Below the pieces are notes generated by a model. The model did not search any database and was not told where the DNA came from. It saw only the letters and a list, made by a program, of their open reading frames with translations. Of a stretch of DNA of 64,000 nucleotides, positions 37,001 to 42,866 are shown piece after piece. A program made the position numbers and the translations under genes. Origin of the DNA: Seriola aureovittata (taxonomy: Eukaryota; Chordata; Actinopteri; Carangiformes; Carangidae). How positions within the stretch are numbered: the stretch's first letter is position 1; each line of letters begins with the position of its first letter. The stretch covers positions 9,079,712-9,143,711 of the forward strand of contig NC_079374.1 in assembly GCF_021018895.1 (NCBI RefSeq). The letters run 5' to 3'.

Positions 37001-37820
37001 ACGTTTGTTTACGTTTAGCTAGGTAGCAGCTATTTACTCAAAACAAACTGACAAACTGCTGTCATGACTGTTAGCCAGCTAGCTTGTTTTGGATATCAGC
37101 CGGTGTAAGTGTACTTTCTCGAGTCCAAGTGTATAGTGTCTCAATTTCAGTGTCAATGTGTCAATGTTTGGCTAAAACACAATGTCCAGAGCACCCGGAG
37201 TGCAAATCCCCCGCGCAAGGGTGAAGTAACGTAACATTAGCTTAGCTGACACGGATAAGCTAGGGAAGTCAAAGCCCAAATGCTACCTAGCAAACTGACC
37301 CCCATAACAGGTAGCACCCAAATTAAGGAGCTCCTGGCATCTTGTTTGTAGTCAAAACATTGTCTAGTGTGACAAAGGTCCAAATAGCTCATGAATCATG
37401 AATATCTTTTAAACTTTATCTATTGCTGCTATTAACCGACGTACCGATGAGCAAGGGTTAATGTTAGCTTACGGTCGTTAGCTCTGTTAGCAGCACAAAT
37501 GACAGACCAGCTTCTTAGATATATATCTTTTTCACGTTAACCACTCACCTTCCTTGATTTATCCCTTGCTCTTTATCGCTGATAGCAGTGGTATAAATCC
37601 GTCTGTATCTTTCCGCCAGAGCTCGTCCTGAGAGTAAAAGCTGGTACCGAGTCCGACAATCCGACTGGGCTCCGGGTGTCGGACAAGAACCCATACCCGA
37701 ACCAATGGTGGAGAGATCGGCTCCTGCTCCAGAAATGACCCTGACACCCAGCCCCATCGACGGTGATGAGGAGGGCAGAATCCCACCACCGGCGGCCGCT
37801 GCCGCAGCAGCACACATCAT
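23..37820 (-). CDS. mycbp2: MYCBP2 (PAM/Highwire/RPM-1 family E3 ubiquitin ligase), N-terminal 51 exons, cut by window edge
   Basis: This giant neuronal RCR-type ubiquitin ligase works with FBXO45, restrains DLK signalling and guides axon and synapse growth. Coding exons in transcript order: 37549-37820, 34502-34577, 28057-28272, 26137-26290, 25666-25862, 24241-24483, 23498-23569, 23103-23199, 22908-22981, 20899-21037, 20621-20697, 18833-19037, 18549-18713, 18239-18397, 17904-18108, 17593-17738, 16967-17077, 16511-16615, 14157-14276, 13920-14001, 13662-13779, 13107-13465, 12829-13001, 12282-12407, 11925-12052, 11491-11582, 11271-11405, 11059-11142, 10858-10954, 10535-10727, 9865-10139, 9399-9620, 9025-9216, 7602-7808, 7335-7472, 7002-7180, 6776-6918, 6561-6661, 6241-6459, 5921-6143, 4861-4979, 4648-4735, 4439-4488, 4146-4318, 3867-4011, 3507-3713, 3035-3090, 2844-2959, 2546-2643, 913-1029, 23-163. 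All junctions are GT-AG and keep phase; the total is 2,543 codons. The start is the ATG-ATG pair at 37815-37820, which matches the vertebrate N-terminus beginning MMCA. The last donor, at 22, shows that the gene continues off the left edge, so the catalytic C-terminus is missing only because of the window. Confidence 0.97.
164..912. repeat. MYCBP2 intron with a (CA)n microsatellite
   Basis: The intron holds a CA-rich simple repeat from about 257 to 360, an almost pure CA core near 275-298 followed by CACACG and CTCACACG variants. Translations through it give only His-Thr or Val-Cys runs, so it is not coding. The rest of the intron is AT-rich with nothing recognised. Confidence 0.9.
1861..2045. 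mobile_element. Fragment of a non-LTR retrotransposon-like repeat in a MYCBP2 intron
   Basis: Within the 1.5-kb intron 1030-2545, the stretch around 1915-2040 (AAGAAACTGTCTTTGACTCT, then GTGCTTTGATGGTCCTGTAG, then CAGGTGGTGTCCGAGATGTG) resembles from memory a dispersed fish repeat that I associate with LINE elements. It is short, has no intact frame, and breaks off on both sides. The remainder of the intron shows a poly-A run at about 1087-1100 but nothing else recognised. Confidence 0.5.
4146..6661 (-). CDS. mycbp2: MYCBP2 exons 38-44: central conserved region between PHR2 and the filamin domain (residues 1926-2250)
   Basis: Exons 6561-6661, 6241-6459, 5921-6143, 4861-4979, 4648-4735, 4439-4488 and 4146-4318 encode LLSSSSLFSMLLPLILAYIG, NQKYAPPTFNPNQSTDSTTG, CVRWTTIEFDPQCGTAQPED, KKFSGSTGWPTTVLVLPG, DYVKDEKACFYGFKCVAVGY, QLEKELAYLGSVCAAALMKK and LEALEGNLPLHLQTNEHSF. 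The segment around CVRWTTIEFDPQC and GWPTTVLVLPG also looks like a sugar-binding-like or PHR-like beta fold (inference). The 50-base exon 4439-4488 is the smallest of the gene in this window and is required for the reading frame. Confidence 0.94.
4980..5920. other. MYCBP2 intron between exons 40 and 41, no recognised content
   Basis: This AT-rich intron of about 940 bases has short open frames but none with codon bias, a splice context or family similarity. No repeat is recognised. Confidence 0.6.
6776..7808 (-). CDS. mycbp2: MYCBP2 exons 34-37: second PHR domain (about residues 1704-1880)
   Basis: Exon 7602-7808 encodes VDGLNSLHS, the RFTKTSQGRSWNTGNGSPDA block and GGGGIHEYELEVLADD. Exon 7335-7472 gives HSHRWTSLELVKGTYSTDDS and SDIAEIRLDKAVPLK. 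Exon 7002-7180 gives GVKYAVRLRNYGSRTANGDG, the FTFSTCSLSSNGTNQTRGQI stretch and PQILYYR. Exon 6776-6918 begins the next helical region (SEYDGDLQSQLLSKANEED, then RALSVVSAVVRAAKDLLHRA). The PHR fold is the family's second copy. The donor at 7334 is GTGCAT, weaker than the other donors, but the phase and the match on both sides support it. Confidence 0.95.
7809..9024. other. MYCBP2 intron between exons 33 and 34, no recognised content
   Basis: The intron of about 1.2 kb contains poly-T/poly-A runs (around 7859-7870, 8496-8510 and 8818-8827) but no gene-like frame and no repeat that I recognise. Confidence 0.6.
9025..10954 (-). CDS. mycbp2: MYCBP2 exons 29-33: conserved helical spacer between the PHR domains (residues 1377-1703)
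   Basis: Exons 10858-10954, 10535-10727, 9865-10139, 9399-9620 and 9025-9216 encode an almost entirely helical, Leu- and Cys-rich stretch. Examples are ECFESLLSILHWSWTTLVLG, RLRFVGTCCLRLLRVY, LLEAVLQECHNTFTACFHSF, ALQWACLCDLLNCLDQ, SSRLLAAVMSALCNTSVKLT and NTCGLLASIVSELTASALGS. It matches vertebrate MYCBP2 closely and is HEAT/armadillo-like in character (inference from helix periodicity). No catalytic residues are recognised. Confidence 0.94.
9725..9800. repeat. Fragment of a short dispersed repeat with ATTAATCGAT motifs
   Basis: The stretch CAATAGATTAATCGATAATG, followed by AATAATTTGTGGCAGCCCT, matches the end of a percomorph dispersed element that also occurs more fully at 35270-35585 and 52655-52905. 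It is only a tail fragment inside the intron 9621-9864. Confidence 0.5.
11059..13001 (-). CDS. mycbp2: MYCBP2 exons 23-28: first PHR domain (about residues 1231-1377)
   Basis: Exons 12829-13001 and 12282-12407 are a linker (EMWCYNAVIADARMPSATDL, HILG, CLDTLAAMQELKMG). The PHR domain itself starts in 11925-12052 with HGGGWGYSAHSVEAIRF and LLGGLGLFGGRGEYTAKIK and continues through 11491-11582, 11271-11405 and 11059-11142 (DDGVVFQFKSSKK, NNGTDVNAGQIPQLLYR). PHR domains are beta-sandwich folds found only in this family and in BTBD1/2/3/6-type proteins; in the family they help localise the ligase and bind partners. The repeat-like glycine pattern and the final QIPQLLYR are matched by the second PHR domain downstream (QIPQILYYR). 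Confidence 0.95.
11583..12828. other. MYCBP2 introns flanking exons 24-25, no recognised content
   Basis: The introns 11583-11924, 12053-12281 and 12408-12828 are AT-rich, with a short GA-rich patch at about 11889-11912. No coding potential beyond the listed exons at 11925-12052 and 12282-12407 and no repeat family is recognised. Confidence 0.55.
13107..14276 (-). CDS. mycbp2: MYCBP2 exons 19-22: RCC1-like domain, second part (residues 905-1131)
   Basis: Exons 14157-14276, 13920-14001, 13662-13779 and 13107-13465 encode further propeller blades. They show FDCELRAVQVSCGFHHS, VVLMENGDVYTFGYGQHGQL, QVTAGSNHTAVLLMDGQVFT and the large-exon block KYGRKATWIGASGDQTFLRI. The 359-base exon is the largest coding exon of the gene here. 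The segment after it (DPVYDVIW) leads out of the propeller. Every blade shows the Gly-x-x-His and GQLG-like positions expected of RCC1 repeats, and no residue disrupts the pattern. Confidence 0.95.
14277..16510. repeat. MYCBP2 intron with a 25-base poly-G run
   Basis: The 2.2-kb intron carries an uninterrupted G run at 14410-14434, preceded by GGGA, and a second G/T-rich patch (GGGGTGGGGTGGGGGG type) at about 14937-14962. A short (AAT)n run lies at about 15535-15552. No exon is recognised here: the Cys/Pro-rich frame across the poly-G on the minus strand is an artefact of the run. Confidence 0.9.
16511..18108 (-). CDS. mycbp2: MYCBP2 exons 15-18: Cys-rich insertion and basic coiled linker inside the RCC1-like domain (residues 716-905)
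   Basis: Exons 17904-18108 and 17593-17738 encode an acidic run (DEDLEDELEEKEEKSMM) followed by about 65 residues with 13 cysteines arranged as CxxCxxCxxC, CxC and CxxCxCCxxC groups, with GMHKWKL and GYGASC between. Exons 16967-17077 and 16511-16615 then give a predicted charged helix (NIEEHIQIRQEEKRQRINRR) and an arginine/lysine-rich end (RHKRDKHK). The same insertion exists in mammalian MYCBP2. The cysteine spacing suggests metal binding, but I know of no assigned fold, so the function is left open. Confidence 0.93.
18239..23569 (-). CDS. mycbp2: MYCBP2 exons 7-14: RCC1-like domain, first part (residues 387-716)
   Basis: Eight exons (23498-23569, 23103-23199, 22908-22981, 20899-21037, 20621-20697, 18833-19037, 18549-18713, 18239-18397) encode beta-propeller blades of the RCC1 type. 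Diagnostic pieces are FSVGHDGSHALLVAEDGSVF, YTACNNGSSSIVTKDGELYM and VAMGKAHTCVLTKSGEVWTF followed by GVNNKGQCG. The G-x-x-H and GQxG patterns are the usual RCC1 signatures. In the family the RCC1-like domain binds partners such as the KCC2 transporter tail and restrains adenylyl cyclase (established knowledge of the mammalian protein). Phases all agree, including the split Ser codon between 20899-21037 and 20621-20697 and the split Thr between 18833-19037 and 18549-18713. Confidence 0.95.
19038..20620. other. MYCBP2 intron between exons 11 and 12, no recognised content
   Basis: The intron of about 1.6 kb has a poly-T/CT run at about 20547-20580 next to the branch/acceptor side of its upstream neighbour. 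No gene, RNA or repeat family is recognised in the remainder. Confidence 0.6.
21038..22907. repeat. MYCBP2 intron with a fragment of a miniature element near 21210-21260
   Basis: In this 1.9-kb intron the stretch TACGCTTTCTTGCCAAGAGT followed by GAGACGAGAAGATCAACACCA is very like the 59.65-kb element and a shorter inverted copy at 54.16 kb. The rest of the intron is unrecognised. Confidence 0.45.
24241..26290 (-). CDS. mycbp2: MYCBP2 exons 4-6: helical region before the RCC1-like domain (residues 189-386)
   Basis: The translated exons read IIGIGLCGVFELIKETRFSH, then a Leu-rich run with LRSLQALLDMLQGQQPEG, then the cytoplasmic-looking helical block with LSCACLFSLVVAWGDTGK and NNGSHACQTIQ. They end in a segment with RSVQAVLVGKIQIQDWFGNG that leads into the first RCC1-like blade (FLYLLCKDGLYKVGSGYSGT). 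The match to vertebrate MYCBP2 is nearly residue for residue, which fixes the exon borders 26137-26290, 25666-25862 and 24241-24483. No transmembrane segment or catalytic motif is seen. The role is probably structural, as an alpha-helical scaffold (inference). Confidence 0.95.
24484..25665. other. MYCBP2 intron between exons 5 and 6, no recognised content
   Basis: This 1.2-kb intron has a CA-rich patch at about 24665-24780 and a GA-rich patch near 25070-25105, but nothing gene-like or recognisable as a repeat family. Confidence 0.55.
26291..28056. repeat. MYCBP2 intron with a (CT)n microsatellite
   Basis: A CT-rich simple repeat runs from about 26668 to 26720, interrupted by TTT and CCC. The rest of the 1.8-kb intron is AT-rich. 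A tract at about 26810-27145 keeps a frame open by chance, but it has no family similarity and no splice or promoter context. Confidence 0.85.
28057..37820 (-). CDS. mycbp2: MYCBP2 exons 1-3: Ala/Gly-rich N-terminus and basic linker (residues 1-188)
   Basis: Exon 1 starts with an alanine run followed by glycines, then a low-complexity stretch. It becomes recognisable at the block reading YQLLLSGRALAERYRRIYT (around residues 65-83). Exon 2 (34502-34577) is a Lys/Arg-rich tract of about 25 residues, KKALSKKKLKRRQKVKSKVK in part, which could be a nuclear-localisation or nucleic-acid/lipid-binding patch (inference). Exon 3 carries the conserved PDIKLHSNPSAFNVYCNVRH block and an acidic SGDSDSEEEEE run. 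The extreme N-terminus is the least conserved part of the family, and the exact residues before about 60 differ from mammals. The introns around exon 2 (6.2 and 3.0 kb) are the two largest of the gene in this window. Confidence 0.92.
28273..34501. other. Largest MYCBP2 intron (6.2 kb), mostly unrecognised
   Basis: This intron separates exon 2 from exon 3. It is AT-rich with scattered short frames. A (CCTG)n tetranucleotide run lies at about 33401-33424. The block about 30020-30240 is more mixed in base composition than its surroundings and could be conserved non-coding DNA (inference). No RNA gene or transposon is recognised. Confidence 0.6.
33400..33436. repeat. (GCCT)n tetranucleotide repeat
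   Basis: About six copies of GCCT run from 33401 to 33424, followed by CAGCCAGCCAACC variants. It lies inside the large MYCBP2 intron and has no coding meaning. Confidence 0.85.
35270..35585. repeat. Dispersed short element with terminal ATTAATCGAT-type motifs
   Basis: From memory this matches a common percomorph repeat: an opening AATTATTATAATCAATTCAT, an internal GTTTTGTTTAGCCGATCAAC with AGTCCAAAATCCAAAGGTAT, then CTGCAGCCAGCAAATGTTAG, and an end with ATTGATTAATCAATGCAGCT. A second fairly complete copy is at 52655-52905, and tails occur at 9725-9800 and 60855-60920. It lies in the MYCBP2 intron between exons 1 and 2. Confidence 0.6.
35805..36393 (-). mobile_element. Decayed Tc1/mariner transposon with short inverted ends
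   Basis: The left end (TATGCAAAAGTTTGGGAACC at 35805) and the right end (GGGTGCCAAGATTTTTGCAC at 36371, read on plus) are imperfect inverted copies of each other. On the minus strand the inside translates in broken frames to pieces of a Tc1-type DDE transposase C-terminus. TTKSNINYFKKHKLKF aligns with the HTSK...YLKRRKLK block, and ICKKEWVKIPNSDNKRL aligns with the CKEEWAKIP block. Frames are disrupted and the element is much shorter than a full Tc1 of about 1.2-1.6 kb, so it is an internally deleted relic. Confidence 0.75.
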
Positions 37821-37958
37821 CGTTTTGGAGAACAATGCATATATCACTCAAAGGATATCACAGCTAGATGATATCTAGCCATCAGATACAATCCGCTTGT
37901 CATTAAATCCTCCACATGTCACATCATTTCCCCATTCCAACTCGCTGAAATACCACAA

Positions 37959-38129
37959 TTAGCATCCACGGTCCACGGTTATTATAAGCGCAAATTGTAG
38001 CCAGTCTGGTGGTGCAACTACGGTCTTCCGATCCGGCCACAGCGTCAACACGGTGCTTGTCGTCTGAAAATATATCTTCTCAAGCCATAATAGATTTTCT
38101 TTTAAAATCTCAGAAACGGCACCATTCAT
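37959..38129 (-). other. Upstream ORF 2 in the MYCBP2 leader (56 codons), overlapping uORF 1
   Basis: A second ATG at 38127-38129, inside uORF 1 but in another frame, opens 56 codons beginning MNGAVSEILKENLLW and ends at TAA 37959-37961. It stops 139 bases upstream of the main start. The peptide is not recognised. With uORF 1 it would leave the main ATG to be reached only by leaky scanning or re-initiation, if the leader is unspliced. Confidence 0.4.
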
Positions 38130-38220
38130 TTCCAAAAACCGCGTTGTCGTGTTTTGGTTTTATTCGCTCCTTGAATATTTCTTGACCCCGAAGAGGCAGC
38201 ACCCTCAGTTGGGCTGCCAT
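38110..38220 (-). other. Upstream ORF 1 in the MYCBP2 leader (36 codons)
   Basis: ATG at 38218-38220, in good context (AAGATGGCA), opens a 36-codon frame beginning MAAQLRVLPLRGQ and ending with TGA at 38110-38112. It is about 290 bases before the main ATG and not in frame with it. Whether it lies in the mature transcript depends on the unmapped start site. No similarity of its peptide to a known protein is recognised, so a regulatory role is the simplest reading. Confidence 0.45.
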
Positions 38221-38300
38221 CTTAGCTTCATCGTCCCTCCCCTCCCTGGCTAAAATTGCGTCGCTAGCATGCCGGGATATTTTCATACGACCAAACCGAG

Positions 38301-41300
38301 CGATGCTATCATTGATTTATTGGAACAATGACCTCCCTGTATAGAAGCATACTGATGTATAGCTACATTTTTAAAAACACAAATCGACATTCGCGGAGGT
38401 GAAATATATCATAACAGACAGAGAATAGAACCATATGGGTTATTTTGCACACTGTACAGTTTGAATCTGGACATTTGATTAGCAGAGGTTCATCCAGAGC
38501 CCCTCCCAGTTTGATCTAAAATTGGCTCTGAAAAGCGATTAAATGTTTTGTTGCCCACAAAAAAAGCACTGAAGCTCTGGTGTGATTTCTAAAAACAGTT
38601 GCATTATGTTAATACTGCTTTCATTTTATACTTCACAATTTCCTCTCTGCCACTGTCAGTTACAATCCATTTTCTACTTTAATACCATCTGCCTGGAATA
38701 AGGGTAAGTGTTTGCATTCCACCTCCTTCTCCAGAGACCATAGAGTAACCGTGAAATGTTGCCCTTTGATCTCAGACATGTCTTCTTAAACAACTCATCA
38801 GTTTGCACAAGGGGTTGCAGCCACCTTGTGATGAAATCGTCTTAATGATACAGTGGTCTTCTTCACTGAGCAGGCCCACAGAGCCGTGTCCTGCATATAG
38901 TCCTATTGCTAATGATGTGCCTTTTTGTTATGAATGTAGATGGTGTAGCTCATACTCAGTGAGATAACAAATGCACTATATGTTTATTTCTGCCTAAAAC
39001 TAAAATAGAATTGGAATATTGAAGTGCCTCAGTAATGCAAAATGCAGATTATCATGATGGCAATACTTGTATTTTCATTATCCTACTGACAGGGGTGAGA
39101 CAAGGGTGCAGAAGGAGCAGAAATACTGCAGGAGGGGGAAAATGGGAGATACTGTGAGTTGGGTTATATCAATCAAAATGGTGGTAGAGGCCAAAACACA
39201 CTACAAAGCAAAGGTGGACACAGAAAACAGTTGCAGGCCGTGCAGATTTCACAGAAATGCACATAATATGTCGCTTATACATGTACTGTATGTTTGACTA
39301 AGAACATGTATGTACACGTGTTCAGTAAGTACGTTTTCCGAATGTTTTATTTTATTCTCTTGGATCTCCCTGCAGTCAAATTGAAATGTATTGTCATCTC
39401 TTTAAAAAGGTGGTATAAATGTATGTACATGTGGATGCGCATGTATATTTATTGAGAGAGAGAGAGAGTGAGAGGAAGAGATTTACACAGGCCCTAGTGG
39501 TGCTTTATTGGCTGCAAGGCATTGCAGTAGCCCAATGACAAGAGAGGGGTCGGTCTACAGTCTCTTCTCATAGCAACCCAGGAAGCATTCGGAGATTATC
39601 ATGCGCAGTATCAGATCATCAGCATGTATCAGTGATGGCAACAGAAGAATTTATGAACATAAAACTGAGGGATTGTGCTATTAGTGTTTTAGTGTCAAAT
39701 ATTATAAGTGAAAAGGAGCTTAGTTGAAATGTATTGTAATGATCTACTCTAAAAGCACCATAAATATGCTGGATCACAAACTGCTGACATTCACTGTCCC
39801 TCCTGTCCTCAGTGGTCTTTAGGTAGAACGTTATAAAAAAGAGAATGATCGGATGAGAAAGACGCAGTCCCATTCAGAGGCTGCACACTTAACCCCTGGT
39901 TGCCTCAGCCCTGTCCAGTTACAGGACGAATGGAGGCAGGATATCTAGGCCAAGATGATGACATAGGTCGGGCAACAAACGTGCGCAGAACTGCCACAAA
40001 TGAAATCCATTTGTCGTCAACACATCCAGGAAGCAGGGCCAGTATAAGAGTCTGGATAGGTTGTTAGACTAATATGAAAGTGTGTCCTGACATCATAGTT
40101 CTTAGTCTGTCTCAGTTCAAAATCCTACTCACGACTATCCCTTTCAGTCACTAGCAAAGAACAGGTTACACTAATTTCAGCTCCTTTGACTAAATGAGAG
40201 GAGAATCATCAGGACATATTTTGCCAGGGGCAACTTGTTATATTTATTTATTTTAATAGAGCTGCACAGCCAGTATTGTTATTTCCACCATTGCAACTCT
40301 AGCACCACCAAGTGCCAGTGATTTCCACTTGAATATATACAGCCATGCAGTAAAGTCAGCAGGAGATTATTGTTGGCTAATGAATGAATGACAATAATGC
40401 CAGTATTCTACATTCAGGATTGATTTTGGGACTTTAAGTTAGTTTACATGCCTTAAATTAGCTGAGCATGTTAAAGTGAATTGGCTAAATGTATAGGGTT
40501 TCCTTTGAAATGTGATATTCAGCCACGCTTGTTCATGAAGAAATACCTGTCTATTAGAAATGTGCCACGGCCTGTTGACATTTAGCCTCATAGTTTGGTC
40601 ATTGTAGTGCAGTCTGCATTCCTTGAGTTCCATCATTGTCGCTAGGAGGGGTTCACCTACCAGTATCAGGCCGTCACACCCTGGCATGTTATGCACCGTT
40701 CAAACCTTGGATAGCCCAAAACAAGGCACTCCTAGTAATGACGCTCACATTCACAGACACATTTATGGTTTGGATGTCAATTAAGTTTTACATTTACTCC
40801 TGATGATTTAGACCTCGAATGAATGAACCTCTCTCTGTATGATTACACATGATATTAAATGTCATTCAGTAGAAGTTTCATTCAAGGTTAAAGATGTGGT
40901 GAGACGTGCCGAGGCATCAGTGGACAGTGGTGTGTTGTTTGCCCATCCTATGTGTTTAAGTTTATTTCTGATTGACTGTTGAAGTGTAACTCATCTCAGA
41001 TATAATGACATTTATCGGACTTTAGCAAAACCTTTGACCTGAGAGTGAAAATCAAATTGAAACTACCTAATCTTCCAGTAGTTTTTTTTTAGCATACATG
41101 TGTAAGTAAAGTCCACTGTTAACCAGGTATTGTATGAAAAAGACAGCAGGAGAATAATACACAGGCATAATCCCACACCCATGTTACAGTTCTGCTTCCT
41201 CGACACTAAGTGACACTAAGTTGTTGAATTACAGGTCCTTCAGCACCCCACCCAAGTCATTTTTTCTCTCCTACTTACAAACAGAAAGCAGAGCAATTAA

Positions 41301-41400
41301 TAAGACATGCATGGAGACGATGGAAGGAGTGAGATTGTGTTCTTTGATTGTCGTGTGAAGCCACACCCATGGGTGTCCTTGGAATCTCCTCCCCTGGTCA
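38301..41400. other. Intergenic region between MYCBP2 and SCEL (divergent)
   Basis: About 3.1 kb separates the two divergent promoters. A GA-rich simple repeat is at about 39454-39472. Several short frames (for example about 39067-39297 on plus and 40439-40696 on minus) have no splice sites, codon bias or family similarity. I see no gene. Confidence 0.65.
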
Positions 41401-41524
41401 TTAAAGCAGGAGGAATGACAGGGCTGCGATTGCACACTGCAGAGTGACAGACAGGTGTTGGGAGCTGAACTATAGTGAAAGTTTATTGTTTTTTCACAGA
41501 AGAGTCCCAGAGCTTTCTGTGGAG
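41330..41524 (+). promoter_or_regulatory. scel: SCEL promoter region and 5' non-coding exon
   Basis: A strong donor (GTGGAG then GTACGT) at 41525 closes a non-coding first exon whose start is probably near 41430. Upstream, 41361-41378 holds CCACACCC facing GGGTGTCC, a palindromic pair of CACCC boxes of the kind bound by KLF factors, and a TATA-like CATTAAAG lies at about 41399. The exon joins the ATG-bearing exon at 42854. The exact start is inferred. Confidence 0.5.
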
Positions 41525-42853
41525 GTACGTAACGTCTCTTTCTGAATCCTTTGTCAGTTTCTAGTTTCAATTAATGTGTGTGTGATTTACATGAATGTGA
41601 AATCGTAGATGGTTTTAATCTGTGGTACTGAGTTCTTTGAGACAGCGTGTTCTGCAGTGAGGTGCGACGGATCCTGAAAAAATATATATAAATCCATATG
41701 GTATATGAGGATCATGTAATGGTGTAACTTTAACTGTAGTAAATTCATTACAAAATGTACTTTTTTTGTGACTTTACTTGTATGGAAATGAATGTCTTAT
41801 TGATACATTCATACACGACATGGGGACATGACACACACATACACACACTCTCGGGTTTCTGCTTATATTGCTTAATGTTAACCTCACAACTGCCGTAGAG
41901 TATTTGCAAATATTAAAAATGAGCATTTTTACAGCGCTAGTCTGTACAGTTGAACAGCATGTCCAGTCTTGAAAAAGTTTTCAGTTGCCAAACAACAGTA
42001 AAATCTGCCACACAATTTTTTCTAAACAAAGCTTGAACTCTCAATAGCAGGGATTTTACCGAATCTGTCTTAGAATAATAATTCACGGTTTATTTTTGAG
42101 AATGGCCATTAATCTCTGTCATTTAGAAAGCTCCTAGACCAGTTCTGTTGGCCTGTCAAACAAGGGATACAAAACTACTTCACCCAAGCCAAAATAATGT
42201 AGACAACCCCAGTACTGAACACTCTGTTTTGGGACAAATAAATGTCTTCAGTCACTAGATTGTGCGTCTGATAACTGGACATGTTGCGTTCACAGTTATA
42301 ACTTCCCTCACGGCTGTAGATATCTGCCCTCAGACCTCTGACATGAAAGTATTTGTGCTGGAGTGTAGAGTGTAGTCGAAAGGGCACTATCTTTATCATC
42401 GATAGTTAATGGCATGTTACTGGTACGCCCCTCTATTTTGCTGACAAAGGTGTGTTTGGACAAGGTGTGTTATGGAGGGTGGGTGTGTCTTCAAGTGGAG
42501 TCAGATCAAGACAAACCAGTTTAGGGCTTAATCAGCGAGTCTGGGGTTGAGCTGAACTTAAGTTGATGCACTTCAGGCAGAGTGACAAACCCAGCGTGAT
42601 GTTCACAGAGCCAGCCTGATGAATATGTGCATATCAGCATTTATGCAGAGACAAAATGATACTGTGGATTAAAAGCACTGGCTCATTAGCTTTGTGAGTT
42701 GAGCTTTACATGTATACCGATCTCAGGTTAAACTTCACATTCACTGTACAGTTCAGCGTATGAAAGCTCTCAGCACACAGTACCACCTAGTGGCTGATAT
42801 ACTGTAGTTTCATTATGTGACGAGTTCCCTTCTTGTTCTTTCACACTGAACAG
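41525..42853. other. SCEL first intron
   Basis: This 1.3-kb intron precedes the first coding exon. It has GT/CA-rich patches at about 41832-41850 and 42450-42485 (GGGTGGGTGTGTC, another CACCC-type box on the other strand). No exon or transposon is recognised. Confidence 0.5.
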
Positions 42854-42866
42854 GTGAAGTTACAAG

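Larger units (their letters stand above)
34578..37548. other. MYCBP2 first intron (3 kb)
   Basis: Besides the short element at 35270-35585 and the Tc1 relic at 35805-36393, the part next to exon 1 (about 36500-37548) is richer in GC and in GCTAGC/TTAGC words, as expected beside a CpG promoter. No further exon is recognised. Confidence 0.6.
37821..38300 (-). promoter_or_regulatory. mycbp2: MYCBP2 5' leader and CpG-rich promoter region
   Basis: From about 37.55 to 38.28 kb the DNA is rich in CpG compared with the AT-rich flanks (for example CGCGTTGTCGTG near 38140 and GCGTCGCTAGCATGCCGG near 38258, both read on the plus strand). This marks the promoter. No TATA box was seen. A GGGAGGGGAGGG-type run lies at about 38236-38250 (minus strand) and an AAGATGGC motif at about 38216-38223, typical of YY1 sites near start points. 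The transcription start is not fixed by sequence; it is probably near 38.23-38.30 kb. The leader holds two short upstream ORFs, listed separately. It is assumed to be unspliced; a TTTCAG at about 37943-37948 on the minus strand could be an acceptor instead. Confidence 0.7.

Noticed and set aside
37573..37851. Alternative N-terminal frames of MYCBP2 (MSDICIV..., MIYALF...)
   Set aside because: They begin with TTG or GTG rather than ATG, and the first is out of frame with the conserved block; the ATG at 37820 is preferred.
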